Shown one piece after another: positions 54,626 through 64,000 of a stretch of 64,000 nucleotides of DNA; positions within the stretch are counted from its first letter, which is position 1, and each line of letters opens with the position of its first letter. The notes beneath the pieces were generated by a model. That model saw only the letters and a program-made list of their open reading frames with translations. It made no database searches and had not been told where the DNA came from. The position numbers were made by a program, and so were the translations under genes. The DNA comes from VRUE01 sp963753245 (GTDB taxonomy: Bacteria; Actinomycetota; Thermoleophilia; Solirubrobacterales; 70-9): the NCBI GenBank assembly GCA_963753245.1, contig CAVWBK010000002.1:434001-498000 (forward strand), given 5' to 3'.

Positions 54626-56879
54626 TTCCGCCGCCGCCGCCGTTTGATTCGGGTGCCGCGGGAGCTTCCCCCGGCCCCGCTGGCGCTTCGGCCGGAGGCG
54701 CGGCTTCTTCTGGCGCTTCGGTTTCCGGAGCCGGTTCGGCCGGTTCGGCTTCCGGGACTTCGGTCGAGCCGGCCGGTGGAACGTAGGTTTCTTCGCCTTC
54801 TTCTTCTTCTTCTTGAGCGCCGCTCGAAGAGCTGTGATGGTGCGAGTGACTCGCCTTTTCGGCGTTGATTTCGGCTTTGATCTGGCGCCAGGCGGAGATC
54901 ACTTTGGCCCAGATCAGAGCCGGGAAGGTGCCACCCATCACCGGGCCGCCGTTGTAAAGGGTTTCCATCGAGGTTGCCGAGTTCGGGTAGCCGACCCAAA
55001 CGCAGGCCGTCACTTCCAGGGCCGATCCGCAAAACCAGGCATCGGCACTGTTGGAGGTGGTGCCGGTCTTGCCCCACTGACCAGGAGCACCAATGTTGGC
55101 GTTCGTCCCGGTGCCGCCGGTGACCACCGTTTCGAGGATGCTCTTCGCCTCTTCGGCGGTTTCTTCGGGGACGACCTGTTTGTGGGTGAGGTCGTTATTT
55201 CCGTTCTTGATCACGTTGCCTTCCTGGTCCTTGACTTCAGTGAAGGCGACGGGGCTATCGCCGGGTTCGGGGGCCAACGTGCCGCTGACCCGATCTCCGT
55301 TATTGGCCAGGGTCATGTAGGCGTAGGTCCAGAGCAAGGGCGTCACGCCTTCCTGCAGGCCGCCGAGGACCATCGCGGGGTTGAGCGAGATCGGATCGCT
55401 GTAGCCCATCTTGTGGATCGTCTTGGCGATCGAGGCGGTCTTGTCGCGGATCGTCTTGCCCTTCAGGGTTTCGAGGGCAAGCTGTGAGTAGATGGTGTTA
55501 TCGGAGTACTCGGTCGCGCAGATGATGTCGCAGGTCCCGATGTAGGAGTCCTCGTCGTTGTGAACTTCGAAGGTTTCCTTTCCGTTCTTGCCGTAGTGGA
55601 AGATCTGGGGCGCCGATTCGTAGGTCGTGTAGGGCGAGATGCCCTCCTCGAGGGCGGTCACCAGCGTGAAGATCTTGATCGAGGAACCCGGCTGGCGGTG
55701 GCCCAAGGTCGCCAGATTGAACGGCGCCTTTTCGAAATTGGGGCCACCGACCATCGCCTTGACGCCGGCGTCGTTGTTGTCGAGGACGACGACCGAGGCC
55801 GTCGGTGGGAGGCCACCGAGGTAACTGCTCACCGCTTCTTCGGCGGCGCCCTGGAGGCGGAGGTTGAGGGTCGACTTGACCTTGAGGCCGCCGAAGAAGG
55901 CTTTCTGGGCGCCGTATTTTTCGACCAACTGCTGTCGCATCCAGGCGGTGAAATAGGGGGCCTTGGCTTCCAGCGTCGGCGGGGATATATCGGCCGGTGC
56001 GGGCAGCGCCTGGGATATCCCTTCCTTGTACTGAGCTTCGGTGATGTAGCCCTGTTGAAGCATCTTTTCGAGCACCAGGTTGCGGCGCCCGAGCGCGTTT
56101 TCGGGGTAGATCTTGGGGTCAAAGGCCGAGGGCGAGGCGATGATCCCGGCCAGCGTCGCCGCCTCCCAGGGCTCAAGCACCGAAGCACAGGGCTCGGCAG
56201 TCGTGCCGCAGCCGGGGTGGGCCTTGCCGAAGTAGGTCCGCGCCGCGGCCTCGATGCCGTAGGCGCCCTCGCCGAAGTAGATCGTGTTCAGATACTCGGT
56301 GAGGATTTTGTCCTTGCTCCAATGGCGCTCCAGCCGATAGGCGAGCGCCGCCTCCTTGAATTTCTCAAAAATCGTGCGTTCGCCCTGGGCGGCAAGCGCG
56401 TTCTTGACGAACTGCTCGGTGATCGTCGAGCCGCCCTGCTGGGCGCTTTGGCTGAGGACATCGTTGACCAGAGCTCGGGCAATGCCCCTGAAATCGACGC
56501 CGTTGTGTTCGTAAAATCGGGAGTCCTCGATCGAGACCACCGCGTTCTTGATGTTGGGTGAGATCTGACTCGAGCTGAGCAGGATCTTGTTCTGGTTGCT
56601 GGTCAGCGTCCCGATCGGTTCGCCGGTCGAGTCGAAGAGCTCGCTGTTCTTGGAGGCCTTGTACTGGGCGAAGTTGTAGATCGCCGGCAGGTCCTGGGAA
56701 ACAGCGGCCATCATCCCGAAGACAAAGGAGACCAGACCAAGAAATCCGAGCCCGAGCAGCACGAAGAGGAAGCGCAGCTTCTTGAGCCGTGGCTTCGTTG
56801 ATTTCTCCGGAGGAGAGGGTGCCACCGGCGGCGGTGGTGAGCCGCCGCGCCGGCGGGGCTTTGTTCCTAGGGCCGCCAT
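54612..56879 (-). CDS. Class A penicillin-binding protein (transglycosylase/transpeptidase)
   Basis: A bifunctional peptidoglycan synthase of 755 residues. A basic, Pro-rich cytoplasmic start is followed by one TM helix (LRFLFVLLGLGFLGLVSFVFGMM, ~40-62). The GT51 transglycosylase domain shows SIEDSRFYEHNGVDFRGIARA (catalytic Glu, ~118), GGSTITEQFVKN, ILTEYLNTIYFGEGAYGIEAA. The transpeptidase domain has the serine in RQPGSSIKIFTLV (S-x-x-K, ~405), SDN (YSDNTIYSQ, ~475) and KTGTT (WGKTGTTSNS, ~610). The last 80 residues form a His/Ser and then Glu/Pro/Ala-rich tail. ATG 56879 is chosen (MAALGTKPRRR). It is divergent from tyrS; its -10 may be TAGACT (minus strand, 56924-56929). Confidence 0.92.
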   Translation of the reverse strand: MAALGTKPRRRGGSPPPPVAPSPPEKSTKPRLKKLRFLFVLLGLGFLGLVSFVFGMMAAVSQDLPAIYNFAQYKASKNSELFDSTGEPIGTLTSNQNKILLSSSQISPNIKNAVVSIEDSRFYEHNGVDFRGIARALVNDVLSQSAQQGGSTITEQFVKNALAAQGERTIFEKFKEAALAYRLERHWSKDKILTEYLNTIYFGEGAYGIEAAARTYFGKAHPGCGTTAEPCASVLEPWEAATLAGIIASPSAFDPKIYPENALGRRNLVLEKMLQQGYITEAQYKEGISQALPAPADISPPTLEAKAPYFTAWMRQQLVEKYGAQKAFFGGLKVKSTLNLRLQGAAEEAVSSYLGGLPPTASVVVLDNNDAGVKAMVGGPNFEKAPFNLATLGHRQPGSSIKIFTLVTALEEGISPYTTYESAPQIFHYGKNGKETFEVHNDEDSYIGTCDIICATEYSDNTIYSQLALETLKGKTIRDKTASIAKTIHKMGYSDPISLNPAMVLGGLQEGVTPLLWTYAYMTLANNGDRVSGTLAPEPGDSPVAFTEVKDQEGNVIKNGNNDLTHKQVVPEETAEEAKSILETVVTGGTGTNANIGAPGQWGKTGTTSNSADAWFCGSALEVTACVWVGYPNSATSMETLYNGGPVMGGTFPALIWAKVISAWRQIKAEINAEKASHSHHHSSSSGAQEEEEEGEETYVPPAGSTEVPEAEPAEPAPETEAPEEAAPPAEAPAGPGEAPAAPESNGGGGGITAG

Positions 56880-56927
56880 CAAGTTCGGCTCGCGCGTGGC
56901 TGAACCCGCTGAGCGAAGGCGGCAGTC

Positions 56928-56933
56928 TAGCAT
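56928..56933 (+). promoter_or_regulatory. -10 element of tyrS (leaderless type), overlapping a divergent -10
   Basis: TAGCAT ends 7 nt before the tyrS GTG at 56941. On the other strand TAGACT occupies 56924-56929, so the two -10 boxes share CTAG and the divergent genes may compete for RNA polymerase. Confidence 0.5.
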
Positions 56934-56940
56934 TCGGTCG

Positions 56941-58107
56941 GTGGCGGACCTAAACCGAAATGCGGTCGACGTGCTGCCCGCTGGGCGACTCGAGCAGCAG
57001 CTCGCCGCGGGACGGCCACTGCGCGTCAAGCTCGGCATCGACCCCACCACGGCGGACATCCACCTCGGTCACACTGTCGTCCTCGAGAAGCTGCGCGAGT
57101 TCCAGCAGGAGGGCCACACGATCGTTCTGATCATCGGCGACTTCACCGCGAGGATCGGCGACCCGAGCGGGCGCTCGAGCCAGCGCCCGCTGCCCTCTCC
57201 GGAGGAGATCGAGGCCAACGCCGCGACCTATCAGGAGCAGGCGTTCAAGCTGCTTGACCGCGAGCGCACCGAGGTGCGCCGCAACAGCGAGTGGCTGCGC
57301 ATGGAACCGGAGGAGCTCCTCGGCTTGCTCGCACAGACCACGGTTGCGAGGCTGCTTGAGCGCGACGATTTTCAAAAGCGGCTGAAGGCGGGCACGCCGA
57401 TCGCGGCCCTCGAGCTGCTCTATCCGCTTCTGCAGGGCTATGACTCGGTCGCCGTTGAGGCCGACCTCGAGATCGGTGGAACCGACCAGAAATTCAACCT
57501 GCTTTTCGGGCGCGATGTCCAAGCCGCCTACGGCCAGGAGCCGCAGTCGATCCTGACCATGCCGATCCTGGTCGGTATCGATGGCGTCCAGAAGATGAGC
57601 AAGTCCCTCGACAACTACGTCGGGGTCAGCGACCCGCCCGAGCAGATGTTCGGTCGGCTGATGCGGATCCCCGATCGGGCGATGTCGGAGTATTACCGGC
57701 TGCTGCTCGATGACGCTCCACCCGACGGCCAGCCGCCCAACGAGGCCAAGCGAGCTCTGGGGCGCAGGATCGTCGAGCGCTTCCACGGTGTCGAGGCGGC
57801 CGCCGATGCCGAGGCCCACTTCAATCGTCTCTTCGTCGATCACGAGGCTCCCGAGCAGGTAGAGGAGATCGAGATCTCCAGCTACGGAGGCGGCGAGGGG
57901 GGACTGGTGCACCTCCCGGCGCTGCTGGCCGCATCCTTCGGGATCAGCTCGAGCGAGGCGCGCCGCCTGATCAGGCAAAGGGGGGTGAAGCTCGACGGCG
58001 AGGGGCTCGACCCCGACGCGCTTGACCTAGCGCCCGCCGATCTCGACGGCAAGGTCCTGCAGGCGGGCAAGCGACGGTTCCGGCGACTGCGCCTGGATCG
58101 AGCCTAG
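56941..58107 (+). CDS. tyrS: Tyrosyl-tRNA synthetase
   Basis: Charges tRNA-Tyr. A 388-residue class I synthetase of the TyrZ-like branch. LRVKLGIDPTTADIHLGHTVVL holds the HIGH-type motif (HLGH, ~39), followed by IIGDFTARIGDPSGRS, YPLLQGYDSVAVEADLEIGGTDQKFNLLFGRDVQ (in parts, ~160-195), and KMSKSLDN (~219). The C-terminal S4 RNA-binding domain (ISSSEARRLIRQRGVKLDGE, ~335) completes it. I start it at the GTG 56941 (VADLNRNAVDVL), 7 nt after TAGCAT; the frame above lies over the 5' end of the divergent PBP gene. The TAG stop doubles as the first bases of the rrn -35. Confidence 0.94.
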   Translation: MADLNRNAVDVLPAGRLEQQLAAGRPLRVKLGIDPTTADIHLGHTVVLEKLREFQQEGHTIVLIIGDFTARIGDPSGRSSQRPLPSPEEIEANAATYQEQAFKLLDRERTEVRRNSEWLRMEPEELLGLLAQTTVARLLERDDFQKRLKAGTPIAALELLYPLLQGYDSVAVEADLEIGGTDQKFNLLFGRDVQAAYGQEPQSILTMPILVGIDGVQKMSKSLDNYVGVSDPPEQMFGRLMRIPDRAMSEYYRLLLDDAPPDGQPPNEAKRALGRRIVERFHGVEAAADAEAHFNRLFVDHEAPEQVEEIEISSYGGGEGGLVHLPALLAASFGISSSEARRLIRQRGVKLDGEGLDPDALDLAPADLDGKVLQAGKRRFRRLRLDRA

Positions 58108-58133
58108 ACAAACCGGCTGAGGAGCGCTATATT
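58105..58133 (+). promoter_or_regulatory. rRNA operon promoter
   Basis: TAGACA (58105-58110) and TATATT (58128-58133) are exactly 17 bp apart, the best -35/-10 pair in the window. The -35 begins with the tyrS stop codon TAG. Transcription would start about 58140, leaving a 250-nt leader before 16S. A second promoter further in was not obvious. Confidence 0.65.
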
Positions 58134-58206
58134 TCCCGGTCCCTCTGGGGCAGGCCCCGGCCTGGCCCATGCGTGAAGGGCGGCGAAACCCGCCGAAGAG
58201 ACGCAG

Positions 58207-58230
58207 CGGTCTTTGAAAACTGAGCAGCGT
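58207..58230 (+). promoter_or_regulatory. boxA-like antitermination site and left arm of the 16S processing stem
   Basis: GGTCTTTGAAAACT resembles the boxA element of rRNA leaders. AAAACTGAGCAGCGT (58216-58230) is perfectly complementary over 15 bases to ACGCTGCTCAGTTTT (59990-60004) beyond 16S, so the two form the stem that RNase III cuts to release pre-16S. Confidence 0.7.
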
Positions 58231-58389
58231 GCACCCCGCGGACATTCTGTGTCCGTGGGTTGTTTGAGCCCGATCCACTCGGACCGCCAGCGGTCTGAGT
58301 GGTCTGATTTACCCGTCATGTCCGGTCGCCACGTATGTGTACCCGGCGGCCATTACGAGATATGACCACTCTCTGTAAGAAGTATCTTC

Positions 58390-59933
<1,544 letters not shown>

Positions 59934-60131
59934 AGGGAGATTTCTCTAGAACGTCGACCGGGCTCCCCAGTGGCTGTATGTCACTGGGGACGCTGCTCAG
60001 TTTTGAGAGACCGCCGGTGGAAACCCCACGGCGTGCGTCTCGGTGGACCTTGAAAACTGCACAAGTGCCAATGTATATGGGTAAATTTAATTTAACGACC
60101 TGTACGTCTCGACGTACGGGCTCGTTTCACC
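59934..60131 (+). other. 16S-23S internal spacer, no tRNA
   Basis: About 200 bases. It holds the right arm of the 16S stem (59990-60004), a boxA-like CCTTGAAAACTGC at about 60049-60061 and the left arm of the 23S stem (about 60052-60075, matching 63144-63168). GTACGTCTCGACGTAC at about 60103-60118 is a small hairpin. No tRNA-Ile or tRNA-Ala is present. Confidence 0.75.
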
Positions 60132-63131
<3,000 letters not shown>

Positions 63132-63192
63132 ATATTTTTACCTTCATTGGCCTTGTGCGGTTTTCAAGCTCCACCGGGATCGTCTCGCAAAA

Positions 63193-63311
63193 TTCCGGTG
63201 GCACAGAGCGAAAGGGAGACACCTCTTCCCATTCCGAACAGAGCAGTTAAGCCTTTCAGCGCCGATGGTACTTGGGGGGCAACCCCCTGGGAGAGTAGGT
63301 CGCCGCCGGTT
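63193..63311 (+). rRNA. 5S ribosomal RNA
   Basis: About 119 nt, starting TTCCGGTGGCACAGAGCGAA and ending GAGTAGGTCGCCGCCGG; the termini pair (CCGGTGGC with GCCGCCGG). Conserved loops CCGAACAGAGCAGTTAAGCC and GGGGGGCAACCCCCTGGGAG are present. It lies about 60 nt after 23S, in the usual 16S-23S-5S order. Ends estimated to within a few bases. Confidence 0.92.
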
Positions 63312-63317
63312 CTTCAT

Positions 63318-64000
63318 TCAGCTCGAGCCCGACTTCGATCGGGCTCGAGGTGTTTCTGCAGGCTTCGCGGGCCTTAGTGCGGCATCGAGGAAGACCCGTA
63401 GCCGCTCGTCGTAGCGGGCTGGGTCGACATTCCAGCTCTGGGTGTGACCGGCATGAGGGACGCGGTAGTAGGTCACCCAGCGGGGCAGATCGGCGGCGAG
63501 CTGTTCGCTGGTGTCGATTGGGACGAGTTCGTCCTCGCCGCCCTGAAAGAGCAGGATCGGGAGGCGGAGATCCTGGAGATGGTTAAAGACGTCAAGGGCT
63601 CCCCAGTCGGCATCGATGCGCGCATCGATCGTCCACTCGACCGGCAAGGCGAGAAAGCCAGGCAGGCCCATCTTAGTCGCGTTGAATTCAAGCGTCCTTC
63701 GCCAATCAAGGACAGGGGCGCCGGGGACGAGGCCCGCGACCCTGCCCGCCAATGGCGATTCCTCCATGAAGCGAGTGACCACCGCGCCGCCCATCGAGTA
63801 GCCGACGAGGATGAGTCGCTGGCATCGTGTGCCAGCGCGTAGGTGGCGGCGGCCTGCAGATCGTGCCACTCGGTGAGGCCCATGTGGTGCAAGCCGTCTG
63901 GACTGGCGGGGGCGCCGAGATCATTTCTGTAGGAGATCAGCAACGAGCTCAGGCCGAGGTGATCCAGTGTTGGAACCAGGCGCAGCCCCTCCTGCATGGT
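63318..64000 (-). pseudogene. Alpha/beta hydrolase, frameshifted and cut by the window edge
   Basis: The C-terminal part, in one frame, has the nucleophile elbow RLILVGYSMGGAVV (G-x-S-x-G), the acid in LFQGGEDELVP and the histidine in PHAGHTQSW, a complete alpha/beta-hydrolase triad region. The upstream part, in another frame, encodes LVPTLDHLGLSSLLISYRND and WHDLQAAATYALAHDA, which is the right preceding sequence. One missing base near 63818-63826 (between ALAHDA and QRLILVG) separates them. The 5' end lies beyond 64000. The last ten residues are read from the rrn terminator. A real pseudogene or an assembly error; the substrate is unknown. Confidence 0.7.
63322..63349 (+). terminator. rrn terminator
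   Basis: CTCGAGCCCGA (63322-63332) pairs perfectly with TCGGGCTCGAG (63339-63349), with a 6-nt loop, followed by GTGTTTCT. It ends the rRNA operon and is also the coding sequence for the last residues of the convergent hydrolase. Confidence 0.75.

Noticed and set aside
59934..60131. tRNA-Ile or tRNA-Ala in the 16S-23S spacer
   Set aside because: No cloverleaf or GTTCRA-type T-loop is visible; the spacer consists of boxA-like and processing-stem sequences.

Overview
The window is high-GC chromosomal DNA from an actinobacterium. The style of the 16S and 23S genes, the type of serC and the family of exported proteins with long small-residue repeats point to class Thermoleophilia (Solirubrobacterales/Gaiellales-like). 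That placement is inference; no database was searched. Almost all of it is ordinary core metabolism packed in short overlapping operons, on both strands, with one complete rRNA operon near the right end. No prophage, CRISPR array, tRNA gene or intact transposon was seen.

Layout. 1-1.5 kb: LuxR-type regulators and an Rrf2 regulator. 1.5-1.7 kb: a possible transposase stub beside a perfect 32-bp palindrome. 2-5 kb: an exported repeat protein, cysK-cysE and a lipoprotein. 5-9 kb: pcrA, folD and a membrane protein with a polyproline tail. 9-16.3 kb: a GMC oxidoreductase, gatCAB, a type II NADH dehydrogenase and a zinc-ribbon membrane protein. 16.6-21.5 kb: three envelope glycosyltransferase genes divergent from an sqdB-like UDP-sulfoquinovose synthase. 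21.6-33.4 kb: ilvBN, then menaquinone genes (menF broken by a frameshift, menD, menC, menA, menB, menE), then ilvC. 33.4-40.4 kb: a cupin, a DUF4389 protein, serC-serA, an MDR reductase, an RTX-like protein and an MFS exporter. 40.5-54.6 kb: leuA behind a leucine-rich leader peptide, a TetR unit, leuC-leuD-methyltransferase-leuB, ilvE, cimA, a DegT aminotransferase, argH and a 3-methyladenine glycosylase. 54.6-58.1 kb: a class A penicillin-binding protein and tyrS. 58.1-63.35 kb: rrn (16S-23S-5S) with its promoter, processing stems and terminator. The right edge holds an alpha/beta hydrolase that is frameshifted and truncated.

How the genes work together. Except for ilvD, the window carries the pyruvate-based route to isoleucine (cimA, leuCDB, ilvBN, ilvC, ilvE) and leucine synthesis (leuA, leuCDB, ilvE). 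Most of the menaquinone route is present and would feed the ndh NADH dehydrogenase. serC-serA and cysE-cysK link serine to cysteine. 

Most notable signals. (1) The leuA leader: four of its consecutive Leu codons are complementary to the leuA Shine-Dalgarno region, which suggests leucine-sensed translational control. (2) A recurring promoter style: a TANNNT -10 hexamer lies 6-7 nt before the start codon of many housekeeping genes, implying leaderless mRNAs. Two genes without a usable ATG/GTG/TTG have ATC at exactly that place. (3) A sharp GAA/GAG glutamate codon split between exported and cytoplasmic proteins. (4) A trans-aconitate-methyltransferase-like gene embedded in the leu operon. (5) Two apparent 1-nt deletions that break menF and the hydrolase.
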